A stretch of DNA of 64,000 nt from Hyaloraphidium curvatum (taxonomy: Eukaryota > Monoblepharomycota > Hyaloraphidiomycetes > Hyaloraphidiales > Hyaloraphidiaceae). Where the stretch lies: NCBI GenBank assembly GCA_025558095.1, contig JAIVFI010000029.1, forward strand, positions 62,001-126,000, written 5' to 3'. A program made the translations under genes and the position numbers. The notes below the pieces were generated by a model that was given only the letters and a program-made list of their open reading frames with translations, did no database searches and was not told where the DNA came from. This document shows positions 1-10,957 of the stretch, piece by piece. Each line of letters opens with the position of its first letter. Position 1 is the stretch's first letter.

Positions 1-17
1 TCTGCCTAGCAGCAGTG

Positions 18-1544
18 TCAAGTAGAACTCAGCCTGCACGCGAGATCCAGCGTGACGTAAACCCCCGTCGCCCGCAGGATGGTCCACAAGCCCGCCGCAA
101 CGGTGAAGCCAGCCACCACCACCCCCCGCACGGTCCCGAAGGTCACCGGCACGCCAAAGAACCCCGACTTGAACGCACTCAGATCGACGAACGACAGCAA
201 GAGATCCCGGTGTGCCTTGACGGCCGCAAGCAGCCGGGGCCGGTCCGGGGGCACCTTTGCGGCGAGGTAGGACAGCGACTGCGCCGCAGACCGATACTGC
301 GCCGCCACGCGCTCCGGTTGGAGGTTCTTGTAGGCGTTGCCGACGGCTTGGACGCCGAGCACCCACATCGTGACGACCAAGTTGCCGAGGTAAAAGGCGG
401 GGAAGCAGGAGCCGACACCGATGTTGATGACCGCTCCGAGCACTTGGAAAAAGCAAACCGTGGCGACGATGCGGCGGGTGATCAAGCCGGCTTTGTTGAA
501 ATTGCGCCAATCCGCCAGCATGCGCCCGTGCAGTCCGACGTACGGTTCGGCTTCCAAAACTGCGAGAGACGCGTCATCCGAGGGACCGCAATCCAGAGCG
601 CGGGAAAGCCGTTGGTGAAGGCCCTGGAGACTGAGCGCAACAGCCCGATGGCGCAAGCGGAGTTCGATCACGAGAATGCCGGCATACCCCGAAGAGGGGA
701 AGAAGGAAGCGGTGAAAATGAAGGGAACCCAGATGCAGATGCATAGAGCGCACATCACAGTAGACCACGGGGTGCTCCACACGGATCGCGCAAACGTAAC
801 TGCGGGCCCGTAGAACGCGGCCACCCCAAAGGCAACGTGTGTGAGCAGCCCGTGAATGACGGTGTAAACAACCATAAAGGTTCTGGCGCGCAAGAGGGCG
901 TGGCCCAGGCAGTCCGAGCGGCTGCACGGGCACAAATCGTCCGAATCGTCGTGGAAAAGGAACGACTCCGCGTCCGCGTTTCCGTGGGCCTCGAGGTCGG
1001 CCGCCGCTCGTCGCTCGTCCGTGCACAGCTGGAGGTATCGCGCGGCCAGCGCTAGCCAATTACTGTCCACGAGGGGATTCCGACGATCGGCAGGCTTGCC
1101 GGCAGCTCCGGTGTCCTTGGTGGGGCGCAGCCGCCGCCCGTAGAGGCCGAAGCCGAAGATTGCAAGGAACCAAGCCGCTTGAAGCAAAACCAACGCAACC
1201 AGGGCTGCGACCAGGTTGCTGATCCCAAAGACGTCGACCCCGAAGACCCAAGTCAGGGCGAAAAGCGCAAAAAGCGCGATGTCCCCGGTGACACGCGCCC
1301 ACGGCGACCTGTGGATTCGCCGGGCGGCACCCTCCCAGACTATAAGCGTTCCCATCGGTTTCACGTTGTCGAGCTCCTCACAGAGGGCACTCGCAGTGAG
1401 TGGGCGAGCCGCACGACCTGCCGCGGCTGCAGCGACGGCGTCCGCGGGCCAGAGCCAGGCAGGCACGTCGGGCGGCGGCCCCAAAACTGGTGCTGGAAAC
1501 AGGGCGAGCTGGAGGGCTGGCGACAGCCACAGCTGCGCGTCCAT
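18..1544 (-). CDS. Polytopic membrane protein, local three-copy family (copy A)
   Basis: Single exon, 508 residues, ATG start. Hydrophobic segments lie near residues 88-108, 110-135, 222-245, 262-282, 360-390 and 470-495, so about six to seven membrane passes. A cytosolic-looking loop holds a cysteine cluster, DDLCPCSRSDC. The C-terminus (FGTVRGVVVAGFTVAAGLWT) aligns with the ends of the proteins at 49440-50994 and 54945-56501, and the N-terminus shares a LFP-type patch with them, so this is a diverged third member. I do not recognise the family and no catalytic motif is visible. The function is unknown; an integral membrane role is inferred from hydropathy only. Confidence 0.72.
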   Translation of the reverse strand: MDAQLWLSPALQLALFPAPVLGPPPDVPAWLWPADAVAAAAAGRAARPLTASALCEELDNVKPMGTLIVWEGAARRIHRSPWARVTGDIALFALFALTWVFGVDVFGISNLVAALVALVLLQAAWFLAIFGFGLYGRRLRPTKDTGAAGKPADRRNPLVDSNWLALAARYLQLCTDERRAAADLEAHGNADAESFLFHDDSDDLCPCSRSDCLGHALLRARTFMVVYTVIHGLLTHVAFGVAAFYGPAVTFARSVWSTPWSTVMCALCICIWVPFIFTASFFPSSGYAGILVIELRLRHRAVALSLQGLHQRLSRALDCGPSDDASLAVLEAEPYVGLHGRMLADWRNFNKAGLITRRIVATVCFFQVLGAVINIGVGSCFPAFYLGNLVVTMWVLGVQAVGNAYKNLQPERVAAQYRSAAQSLSYLAAKVPPDRPRLLAAVKAHRDLLLSFVDLSAFKSGFFGVPVTFGTVRGVVVAGFTVAAGLWTILRATGVYVTLDLACRLSST

Positions 1545-2166
1545 GGTTGTGGAGGTGCGCGGGACAGCTTCTCGACGGAAATCGTCCGTCTGCTAACCCG
1601 AGCTCGACGAGGGTTCGCTCGCTTCACTCGCGCCGGGGAGACCCGTACGGCCGGAGGGGCCGCTAAGGCAGTGGCGTCCTGTCCGGCAGAGGAATGATGG
1701 CCGTAGAAGGTTAGCCCTTCTTCAGCGGCGTAGAACCGGGCTAACCGTTTCGCCCCGCCCCCCCTCTCCGCCCACCCCCCTCACGGCGTCGTCAATCATG
1801 GCCAACAACAACGACAACCGCAATGCCCAACTGGTTGGCCTCCCGTTCGCGTGATCTTGTCCGGGGCTTGGTCTTCGGGGTCGCCGCCGCCACCGTCGGG
1901 CTGCCGAGGCACATCGGTACGTCCCGCTCCCCACTCCTGCAAAGTGCCGTCTTTGGGCCCTCGTCGGCCCGGCCCAGTCTGCCGTTGGGATGCACTGTTT
2001 CAGCGCACGCAGACGGGAGCGGCCGCAGGACCTCATGATCGCCAAAACAGGGCTGCCAATAGCTTATGAACAGTTTCAAGGAGGCCTGTACTCAGCAGCT
2101 CGGTGGACATCTAACCTCTCCCCTCTTCCCCGAATTTAATGTCTACGGCGTGATGTGTTTGGGGGC
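1545..2166. other. Intergenic, no gene seen
   Basis: Upstream flank of copy A running into the retroelement relic. Frames here are short and have no recognisable content. It should contain the copy A promoter, but I see no convincing motif. Confidence 0.4.
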
Positions 2167-2193
2167 GCTCAGCGCCTGTGATAGAGATCTGAT
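2167..2193 (+). repeat. 27-bp dispersed repeat, copy 1
   Basis: The 27 bases beginning GCTCAGCGCCTGTGATAG occur exactly again at 20680-20706. This copy abuts the reverse-transcriptase relic, so it may be a fragment of the same dispersed element. Confidence 0.75.
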
Positions 2194-2198
2194 CGCCA

Positions 2199-2594
2199 AA
2201 CTCCGTCACCAACGAGCGCCTCTTCGTCGACGTCTCCATCACGCACCCAAAAAGGTCGATCCCCGAGTGCGGCACAATGCCGCTCCACGCCGCCCGGGAA
2301 GCCCGCCACCGGAAGGTGACGAAGTACCAGGATGGATGGTCGGACCCACGCGCCTTGTTCAGGCCATCATGGAGAGCTACGGAGCTTTCACCGAGGACGC
2401 CGAGCGCCTCATCATTTCTACTCTCCCGGGGCTACACAACCCTCCGCCACATCAAGAAGATCGCGTACACCAAGTACGCCGACGAGGACGATATCGATGG
2501 CCTGCGCGCACTCTTTACTTGTCGTGCCCGCGAACGCCTTTCGGTGGGATGCATGAAGGGCAACTCGGCCACCTATACAGCTTTTAGGGAGTAA
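2199..2594 (+). mobile_element. Decayed LINE reverse-transcriptase C-terminal fragment
   Basis: Three frames, read in turn, give pieces typical of the end of a non-LTR retrotransposon polyprotein: FVD followed by VSITHP, then a basic AREARHRKVTKY stretch, then MESYGAFTEDAERL in a shifted frame, then RERLSVGCMKGNSA back in the first frame. In known LINE proteins the order is DVSITHP, an Arg/Lys-rich KY segment, an ESYGA-like motif and an LSVAL-GN motif near the C-terminus, so order and spacing fit. The frame changes and the lack of an upstream polymerase core show a dead, 5'-truncated copy. No target-site duplication or poly(A) tail was identified. The assignment rests on motif recall only. 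Confidence 0.6.
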
Positions 2595-2819
2595 GGATAA
2601 AGATTTCCGGTGGCCGCCGATGCCACCTAATGTACTGTAGACGTTCACGCCCATTAGATCCGTCAGACCTTCAAACAATGCAAGGCGTTCCGCGGCAGTC
2701 GCACTGACGATCGAATCTGCTGTACTGCACCAAGTGCGCTCTCGAGAATGTACAAAGGCATCGCTGCTCTAGCTGGGAATCCTGCGCGCCCGCCGGCCCG
2801 TCCAACCCCCGCGACCGCT

Positions 2820-5800
2820 TCACCGGTACATGGTCCTCGGCCTCGTCGACCCGGGCTCGTTGCCCATGGGCAGCACGGCCGACTTGAGCGGCACCACGAT
2901 GTCCCCGATCCGCTGCCCGCCCTCCTCGAGCTCCTGCTGCATCTTGACCCACTTCTGCACCGCGAGGGCGCCGATCGACGCCGTGCGCTCGACGGGGAGG
3001 TCCCAGTCCTTGATGAGCATCCGCCGGCGCTCGCGCTCCCAGTCGGACCACTTCTTGTGGACGACCACGTTGGTATCGAAGTGCTTGCCGTCCGACGCGT
3101 GCCCGTCCTTGCTCTGCTTCTCGCCCGCGACCATGCGGGTCTGGCCCCACGAAAAGTCGTCAAAGTGCTGCGGATGGGGCGTCAGCGGATCGTTCGAGAG
3201 GCAGTGCCATGCGGGAAACCCACCCAGAACGCGTAGGCGGGCAGCACAAAGTTCCAGATGGGCAGCGCGATGAGGTACAGCATCATCCAGTAGACGTAGA
3301 CGACGCGCTTGGCCTGGAGCAGGATGAGGAACGCCGGCAGACCCAGGATGGCGAAAAGGAGGAGCAGCGGGATGATTTCGATCTGGCCGCCCGTCAGGCC
3401 CGAGTAAATGGAGGCGCCGATGAGCACGCTGCGCGGAACGTCGGGCGGTCAGCACATGGCGAAGTCAGATCCAAATATCAACACCCACCCCGTGAAAGTG
3501 ATGGCCGCCGGCAGCACCACCGTCCCCACGAGCTCCATGAACACCACGAACTGCATCGAGAAGCAGAAGGTCCCGCAGAGCTCCCTGACGAGCACCAGCT
3601 CCATCTGCCCGAGTCGTCAGCGTCGTCGCCCATCCGCCATCCGCCACACGAGGAACCCACCAGGTTGTGCACGGTACTGTTGATCCACCTGCGCCTCTGC
3701 GACAGCAGGACCTTGAACCTGTCCGGCACCGTGGTCTTGCAGTACGCCTTGGGCACGAAGATGAGCTTGCGCTTGGGGAACGTCTTGAGCATCTGCGCCC
3801 CCAACATCCGTCAGCCCGTCGCACCGCCCTCACGCACGCAGCCGGTACCCACCAGCGTGGTCAGGAACCGGTCCTCGCCCAGCAGCAGCAGGTTTTTCTC
3901 GTGCAGCGTGTCCACCTGGCTCTGCGAGTACTCGGCCAGGATGTCGGGGTTGCACACCACGGGCACCCAGAGCCCGTCGCCCTTGGGCACCTTGATCCGC
4001 CACATGCAGAAGCAGCCGGGGAGGCAGGTCACGCCGCCGAACATGCTCTCGAAGGCCTTGGTCAGGTGGTGCGAGATGTAGTACTCGAACACTGGCGGGC
4101 AGGGCGGTCAGCTTGCCGTCGCGCGGCCGCCCCGGCGACAACGTACCCTGGATGCGGGTCACCCAGCTCTCGGCCTTGTTCCCGATCCTCGTCTCCCCGC
4201 ACAGCCCGATGATCCCGTGGTCCCTCCCCATCACGGCCACCATCCGCGACAGCGCGTCAGGAGCGACCTTGGTGTCGGCGTCCACCATGAGCACGATCTC
4301 GAACCGGTCGGGCGGCACGCCGGTGATGTACCGCATCTTGTTGAAGATGTCGAACTCGAGCGGGCTCATGCGGTCGTCGAAGGTGGCCTTCTGGAAGAAG
4401 GACATGAGGATCACCTGCGAGTCGCGCTTGCCCCTGTTGCCGGGCTTGGGGCCCTTCTGCTCCTCGGGGGTGCCGCACTTGACCACCAGGATCGTGGGCA
4501 CGCGGTGCGACCCGGCGACGTAGTGCCCGGCGTAGACCTGCGCCATGTTGTGCTTCTTGCTGCCGTCGGCGATGGCCAGGTACGACTGCGGCGGCGGCGG
4601 GTTGGGCAGGTGCGGGTCCAGCTCGAGCATGTCGATGAGGATCTGCGGCGTCGACTTTTCGTTGCCCGAGCCGGTGATGATGCCGTCCGAGACGATGAAG
4701 AGCATCTTGTACTGGTCGTCGTACGTCGTCTTGGCAAGCGAATCCAGCGTCGTGCGGCACGAGTCCTCGCCCTCGGAGTAGGTCGTCACCAGCAGCACGG
4801 TGTAGATCTCGCCGAACTCGCGGTACTCCTGCGAGAGCATGAAGGTCTCGTCGGGCTGCAGCGGCTCGTACTGCTCCTCCTTGGCCATGAGCACGATGTC
4901 GTGGTGCTTCTCGCGGATCGAGGCCGTCGAGTCCACCGAGGCGATCGACATGCGCGACATGCGCTTCTGCGCGGCCGTCTGCGGCGGCGGCGCGCCGTAG
5001 GCGTACTGCTGGCCCTCCGCTCCCGGGGGCATCGCAGCGGCGGCGTCGAGCATCTCGGACGAGATCGAGGCCATGCTGTTGCGCCGGGACTGGTTGCGCG
5101 AGGGGATCGGGGAGTTCTGCGTCGACGTGCCGAACTTGACCGCCGCCGAGCGCTGCGTCAGGTAGTCCTCCGCGGCCCTGTACTTGTCCGTCTCCTTCTT
5201 GCGGCAGCAGTTCCAGCAGCTCCGCTGCTTCTTGCGCTTCTCCATCTCCTCGAGGTGCGCCTTGTCCTGGATCTGGCCCAGGTTCCACGAGATGAGCCAG
5301 TCGAACGCGAGCGCCATGAAGAACCTGCGGCGGCGCGGAGCATCAGCGACCGGCCCGCACGCTGCGGACCCCAAAGGCGACGAACCTGACGAGCACGACG
5401 CCCAGGATGACGACGAGCGACACGTTGAGCACCACGTCGGTCGCGATGCACCCCACCGTGTCCGACTGCACGAACCCGACCGTGTACAGGTCCGACAGGC
5501 ACTCAGCAATCTCCCTCCCGTTGTCCCTGCCCGCGAACGTGATGGTCGCATCGCTCCCGAGGTTGGCCAGGATCACCGAGTGGGCCCAGTCCCCGAGGAA
5601 CTTCTGCCCCTTGGCCAGGTACGTGCGCATGTTGAGCACGCGGCCGTTGTACACCATGAGCGGGCGCACGACGTTGGCCCACTCGTACGAGATCCACCCC
5701 GTGCGGAGGGTCGCAAGGACGCGCTGGGACTCCTCGAACTTGTGGCAGTAGCGCGCCGAGGGCGGGAGGAAGAACTCGGATGCGGTGCAGGTGACGGTGA

Positions 5801-6994
5801 TGGGCAGCACGGCGACGGAGGAGCAGGTCGAGTTGGCCTTGGGGAAGAGGTTGGAGATGTCCTGGCCCGTGGCGTTGCCGATGGCCCAGACGGTCGAGTT
5901 GCCGAGGGCGGCGAAGCCGGGCATGGCCACGTGGGTGTCGATGAAGGGGCCGTAGTTGTAGACGTTGCCGTGGATGATGTAGCGGTGGTCGCCGTCGGTG
6001 GCGACGTTGAACTTGGAGTCGTAGGCGCCGCCCTTGTCGGCGCGGTTGCAGGCGACCTTGACGAAGCCGAAGGTGAGGAAGCCGAGGGCGCAGCACAGGA
6101 TGAGGATGATGGAGACCAGGCCGATCTTTTCCCGCCACGCGTTCTGCATCCGCGGGTCGTGCATCTTGCCGATCTTGGAGAGGCACACGGCGGGGCAGCA
6201 GATGGTGATGGAGCGGTAGTAGCACGTCCACGGCTTGCACTCGCAGCGGCAGCGCTTCTTGCCGTCGTACGACGGCGACTCCGCGTGCTCGCCGGCGGCG
6301 CCGCGGAGCAGGTAGCGCGGGTGCGGGCGGCGGTCGACGCGCGAGTGGCGGCGGCGCAGGGCGGCGCCGGAGCCCGAGTTCTGCGACGAGCCCGAGACGG
6401 GGGTCTTTTCGGTGCCGCCGCTCGAGGGCGTGCCGTCGATCTGCAGCGCGGGCAGCGACTGGCCGGGCAGCAGGTCTGTGGTGTTGTAGGTGGCGGGCGA
6501 GGTGACCGACATGAGGGCCTGCTCGATGTTGGCCGAGGTGATTTTCTGCATCGGGTTGGGCGTGACGGCCGACCGGAGGGCTAACATGTGCAGGGTAAGT
6601 ATAAATCTGCAGCAGTCCCTGCGAAGAACGCACCGGCAGCGCCGTCCTTTGTCATTGTTGCGGCGCCGCGGCCGGCGTCAACAATGCCCATGGCCTGCGC
6701 GGCTGCGGCCACCCGCGCCTCGGCCTCCTCCTGCGACAGCAGCGAGTCCGAGCGCGGCAGCGGCGTGCCCTGGTCGTCGAGCGACACGGCGGCCATGGAG
6801 TGGCTCAGCGAGGCCTGGCGCGGCGGCGGGGCGAAGCCGACGGGCTGGCGCGCGTCGGCCATCTGCGGGCGGCGGGCGCGGAGCGTCTGCTCGTCGGCGG
6901 GTTCGCCGTCGACGGCCGAGGTTTGCCGCGACAGATTCGGGTGCGGGTTGACGGTGTTGGCGTTGTACGCCGCGGGCGCGGCGGGGTCCGCCAT
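2820..6994 (-). CDS. CHS3: Chitin synthase, class IV (CHS3-like)
   Basis: Polymerises GlcNAc from UDP-GlcNAc at the plasma membrane. Eight exons: 6634-6994, 5386-6580, 4147-5324, 3838-4091, 3661-3792, 3489-3604, 3224-3428 and 2820-3167. They sum to 3789 nt, giving 1262 residues, and every junction has GT-AG. The N-terminal membrane region contains [16 protein letters not shown], as in class IV enzymes. The GT2 core has VDADTK near residue 870, [14 protein letters not shown] near 913, a [12 protein letters not shown] segment, and the QRRRWINST catalytic motif near 1030. Three more membrane helices follow, then [10 protein letters not shown], a class IV hallmark. No myosin motor is present. The first 120 residues are Ala/Pro-rich and disordered. 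The start is the first ATG of an exon that joins the core in phase. Confidence 0.93.
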
Positions 6995-7514
6995 GGTCCC
7001 CGCGGAGTGCGGCGGTGTTTGGGGCGCGCGTCCCGGGCGGGTCGGCGGCGGCCTGCTCGGGCCTGCTGCCGCCGGAGGGGCGCCGCGCTGCTGCGGGGGC
7101 GTGCGGGGCGGGATCCGCTTCGGGCGCGTTGTTTGCGGCTCGAGCGCCGGAGCGGTTGGGCGGACGCCGCGCGGACAACACTCGCCCAGCCCCACTCGCA
7201 CGGGATACAAACGAACAAACACACGCCACAACCCCCGACCGGCTGTGCCCGGTCCGCCGCGTGCTCCGAAACTCAGCCGGAGAATTATTGGGCCGGATGC
7301 GCCGTCTCGAGCGGGGATGTTTGGCTTGCTCGGCTCCGACGCCCCGCAGAAGTTGACAGCCCGCTGCGGACCGCCTGGCCATTCATTCACCGGCAGCAGG
7401 GTGGAGAGGACACTTGTACTCGATTGCATACACACGCAACGACAACTTCCAAGCTTGCTTGGCCTCCGTCCCCCCAGTCTTTCGCCCCCAGCTCGTCCCG
7501 CCCCCCGCTCCTCT

Positions 7515-8660
7515 TCACAGCTTGGCCAGCCCGCTGCTCCCCATCCCAGCACCGGGCACCGGGTCCCCCCACTGCGTGTCGAACAGCGCCTGCAGCGGCG
7601 CCTCGCGGGAGCCCCAGCCGCGGTTGAGCAGGTCGCCGTCGGTGAAGTGCTCGACCGTGAAGCCGTGGGGCGAGTTCCAGTAGTCGAACACCTTGACACA
7701 CGACATGGTCAGCGGGGACCATCTCCCGAGGGCGCAAAACGACGTACCTGCGAGCCGAGGACGTGCCTCCCCACGCCCCAGGTGTGCTCGGCCTTCCTGG
7801 CGAGCAGGTGCGCGCTGCCGGCCATCAAGTCGTCCAGGTCCACCACCTCGAACGCGGCGTGGTTGAAGTGCGGCTTCTTGCCCGGCGGCGTGTTGACGAG
7901 GAAGAACGTGTGGTGCTGCGCCGAACGGGCACCCGTCAGCACCGCCGTCGCGCACCTCGTCCGGCGAACCCACGTCCGTCGGCTCGTCCCCCCTATCGCA
8001 CCGCATGAACGCCCCCACCACCCCCTTCCCCCCCGGCCCCTGCACCTCGTCGCTCGTGATCAGCCCGAAGTGGTCCTTGTACCACCTCTCGCTCCCCCCG
8101 AACGACGCCACGTCAAGCACCACGTGCCCCAGCCTCACGACCCTCGAGCGGCCCGCGGGCACGCGCTTGGTCGCGTTCGTGCGGCGGTACCCGGCGCCGG
8201 CGGCCTCGTTCAGCGGCTCGCGGGTGGGCACGGGTGCCGCGCCCCACGGCCCCCCCGCGAGGAGCTCCACGAGGTTCCCGTCCGGATCTGCACCCCCGTG
8301 CCGGTCAGCACGCCTCCCCTCCCCGGCAACGGCAGCAGACCCACCCCTAATCCTCACAACCTCCGCCCCCGCCCACGCCCCGCCCATCCCCTCCACCTTC
8401 CCCCCGACCCTGCCCGCGAACACCTTCAGCTCCTCCCCGCTCCCGACCCGCAGCCCGACCCCCCCGAACCCCAGCGGCCCCTGCTCCAGCACCACGACGA
8501 CGGGCTCGTTGCCCAGCCCCCGGAAGTGCCCCGGGTGCCCGTTGATTTCGTCCAGCCCGAAGTCGCGGAAGAAGGCCGACTCCAGGGCCAGGTCGGGCAC
8601 GCGGAAGCGGACGAAGGCGACGTCGCGGATGCGGACGTGCGGGGCGGGGGCGGTGTACAT
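7515..8660 (-). CDS. Extradiol (type I) ring-cleavage dioxygenase / VOC protein
   Basis: Four exons (8345-8660, 7974-8287, 7748-7915, 7515-7691) sum to 975 nt, giving 324 residues. There are two vicinal-oxygen-chelate modules; the second carries the metal site. Its ligands appear to be His in RLGHVVLD (about residue 157), His in HFNHAAFEV (about 228) and Glu in GFTVEHFTD (about 279). This spacing matches the His-His-Glu iron site of bacterial catechol and biphenyl-diol 2,3-dioxygenases. Such enzymes open a catechol ring next to the diol. The substrate is unknown, and a glyoxalase-like role cannot be excluded. The hydratase-like gene at 16028 and the hydrolase at 18886 could act after it. Confidence 0.82.
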   Translation of the reverse strand: MYTAPAPHVRIRDVAFVRFRVPDLALESAFFRDFGLDEINGHPGHFRGLGNEPVVVVLEQGPLGFGGVGLRVGSGEELKVFAGRVGGKVEGMGGAWAGAEVVRIRGGSAAVAGEGRRADRHGGADPDGNLVELLAGGPWGAAPVPTREPLNEAAGAGYRRTNATKRVPAGRSRVVRLGHVVLDVASFGGSERWYKDHFGLITSDEVQGPGGKGVVGAFMRCDRGDEPTDVGSPDEVRDGGADGCPFGAAPHVLPRQHAAGQEAALQPRRVRGGGPGRLDGRQRAPARQEGRAHLGRGEARPRLAGTSFCALGRWSPLTMSCVKVFDYWNSPHGFTVEHFTDGDLLNRGWGSREAPLQALFDTQWGDPVPGAGMGSSGLAKL

Positions 8661-8914
8661 CGCGGCGGCGTTGGAGGCGATGTGGAGGGTGGAGGAGGGG
8701 GAGACAGGGCGGGGTTATGTGAGCGGCGGGTGGGGGCGAGGCGTGCGGGGGCGGTGCATTCTCGCGATCGGAACGGGCGGGGCAAATGCGGGAGGACCGG
8801 GTAGTCCCGGCCACAAGGTGGGGCGGAGGATGGAGAGGATGGAGCAGAGATTGCTGGAAGTGGAAAGATGGATTGGATCGGAGGTCCTATACGGCCCCGC
8901 GCGAAGGGAAAGAA

Positions 8915-10451
8915 CCGTCTATGCCGTTGGAGGCGCTACACATCCCCGGTCCCGTCCGCCTTCCTCGCAGTCCCGCGTCCAATCGGTCCGCCCGAAGCTC
9001 GTGGCAAGCTGTGGGACAACCGGCATCGGGAGATCCGAGTGAGATCAGCGATCCGCTCGGTCCGGACGTCGTCCCACCTTTGCCCGTCCTGCAGCGCCGG
9101 CGCCATGTTCGTGAATTGAAAAAGGCCGGAGAGGTCGGATCTGTGAGGATACAACGGATTTACGCGGGGTTGCCATTTGTAACCCCATAGCGTCCAGCAT
9201 CCCCACCTTTCGATCACCGACCTGGGTCCGTCCGAAATCAATCCCACTGCATCTGTGAGCCAACCAAGGCGACGATATGACGCTCTTCCGGCGCATCTCG
9301 ACGTCCGCTGCCCCACCTGCAAGAAGATGTCCACGCTCAAGGGGGGAATCCGGCGCCGTCCGAGGGTCCGTGCATGCGGCCGTCCGTCGGAAAGGAATCT
9401 GTGGGAACAGTGGATAGATCGATGCTTGGATTTCTCCCCGCGTCGATCACAGCCGCGATCCCACCTGCACGGGAATGCGCGACGAAAGCGAGGCGTCGAT
9501 GTCCCCAACGTCCAGCCAGAGCCGGCCGGTCCGGATCGTCCGAAGCAATCCTGCAGGCTGTAGGGTTCGACGAGGCAGCCAGGTGAGCGTCTGTCCCGCT
9601 CCTCGCACCTGCCGTCGCCCCCACCTTATGGCGCGCTCGCGGCGACGCCGCCACCTCGTGGGCGTCCGAAGTGGTCGATCGACTCTTCGTGCTGGCGTGC
9701 ATCTGTGAGGATCGAAGAGCGCACTCGGGCCGGATGCCAAGAGATTGGCTCCAACTGTCCGCGATCCCCACCTTCCGAACAAGCCGGGGAAACCGTCCAA
9801 TGACGGATCGGCACCTGTGGGACGACCGACCGAGCTCATGGACGCTTTCCAAACGCATCCTTGCGGTCGGCTGCCCCACCTGCAGGCTCCATCCGCCGTA
9901 CGAGCGCAGCAGCTCCATCCGCCGCACGAGCACAATCAAACGCGCCGCCGAAGTATTCTCGGGGCCGACGATGCGGAGGGGAGTCTGTGGCAGCCCACGG
10001 TCCGAGGAATGGTTGGCTCTCTTGCGGGACCAATCCCCGTCCGGGGCGGTCCACCTGGCTCTGTGCACGAACGAGCCGACGTCGAAACCAATGAAAGACG
10101 CGAGAACATATTTGGAAAGCCTGTAGGGCACAACAAGCATGGAGGATGATTCTCGGATTCATCTCCTGACAGGTCGCTCTCCCACCGTGCCGCGAAGTAT
10201 CGGTTCGTCCAAAAAGCGCAGCTGGTACGCTCGTCTAGTCTTGTAGTAACGAGAACGGAATACGCGGTGAGACGAATGCGCGGCTGCCGCAGATCCGGTC
10301 GTTCCCACCGCTCGAGGACAAGCCACCCTCGGAAGCCCGATCTTCACGAGTCCCCGCGCAGGTAGTCCCTCTTGGACGCAGCCTGTGGAGATTCCCATGC
10401 AGACGTCGAAGTGAGCACCTGTGTGCGCCCTTCGATGGTCCGTCTCCCCAC
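8915..10451 (-). other. Split RNA-like array, copy 1 (11 intron-like intervals)
   Basis: Read on the minus strand, intron-like intervals lie at 10383-10451, 10222-10307, 10121-10185, 9985-10054, 9815-9879, 9703-9771, 9558-9624, 9399-9464, 9253-9316, 9141-9206 and 9009-9077. Ten are 64-70 nt and one is 86. Ten of eleven start GTGGG; eight end CACAG and two CTACAG. The segments between them are 36-105 nt. No single reading frame runs through them; alternative frames stay open only because GC is high. The structure is mirrored by copy 2 at 17283-18700, with matching intervals and one extra here (9703-9771). The 3' end carries a GCCTCCAACGGCATAGA motif. Best description: a spliced non-coding transcript or a decayed many-intron gene. 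No function can be assigned. Confidence 0.6.
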
Positions 10452-10790
10452 CTTCTCCGCTGTCTCCTCCGCCCTCTCCCACGCCTCCTCCTTCCCCTCC
10501 AGGTCCTCCCCTCCCTGGGCCGCCGTCCACGACGCGCTCGACGGGTTCAGGGCGCTCCCGGGTCCGAGGGTGGCGTTTTGGACGGGCAGCAACTTGCAGA
10601 GGCCGGGAAGTGCGAGAAGCCTAGCGGGCGGCGTCGGCGGCGGGCGGGCCGGCGTCCGAGGGGGGCAGCCCGTGAGAGGAAGGGAAGGCAATGGAATGCC
10701 GAGGAAAGTTGATGGCTTGCAGGGAACGAGCAAGGAGGCGCGGACATCGCGGGAAGTGAATGACGTGGCGGACGCGCCGACTCCCTTTGC
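10344..10790 (-). pseudogene. Header reading frame of split locus, copy 1 (frame-broken)
   Basis: Homologous to 16974-17389. A presequence-like run (RLLARSLQAINFPRHSIA) lies out of frame with the nearest ATG because of one extra base after ATGTC compared with copy 2. A shared LGFSHFPASAS segment, then a SASWTAAQGG and GKEEAWERAEE segment, lie in further frames. An intron-like interval (10383-10451) then joins GAGAAG to an exon ending KRDYLRGDS and a stop, the same ending as copy 2. At least two frame changes are needed, so no intact protein is encoded here. If an ancestral protein existed it was small and possibly mitochondrial. I do not recognise the family. Confidence 0.55.
10758..10770 (-). 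promoter_or_regulatory. CGCCACGTCATTC motif upstream of split locus copy 1
   Basis: A 13-base identity shared with 16951-16963, placed at the same distance (about 10-15 nt) before the header ATG in both copies. It contains CACGTCA, a bZIP/CREB-type core, so it could be a promoter element. It could equally be 5' sequence retained after duplication. Confidence 0.4.
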
Positions 10791-10957
10791 GTGCGATTCT
10801 TCGGTCCCCTCGTCAACCGGCCCCACAATTCATCGCCAGACGGTGCTAGAAGAGCTCAACTGGACGTCGAGCCCAACAGGAGGTACGACCTTCAATTGCT
10901 CTACCAATAGCACTGAACAAAGTGAAGTCAAAGGCAAATTCCCACCGCAACGATGCG

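Noticed and set aside
4217-6584. Long plus-strand frames opposite the chitin synthase (390 and 466 codons)
   Set aside because: Exact antisense of well-supported exons, with low-complexity Arg/Val/Gly composition.
6588-8804. 738-codon open frame on the plus strand
   Set aside because: It lies antisense to the first exon of the chitin synthase and to the dioxygenase, is Pro/Arg/Ala-rich, and has no domain. It is a high-GC shadow.
9337-10140. 267-codon frame across split locus copy 1
   Set aside because: It reads straight through several GT-AG-like intervals and is not matched in copy 2. It is open by base composition only.
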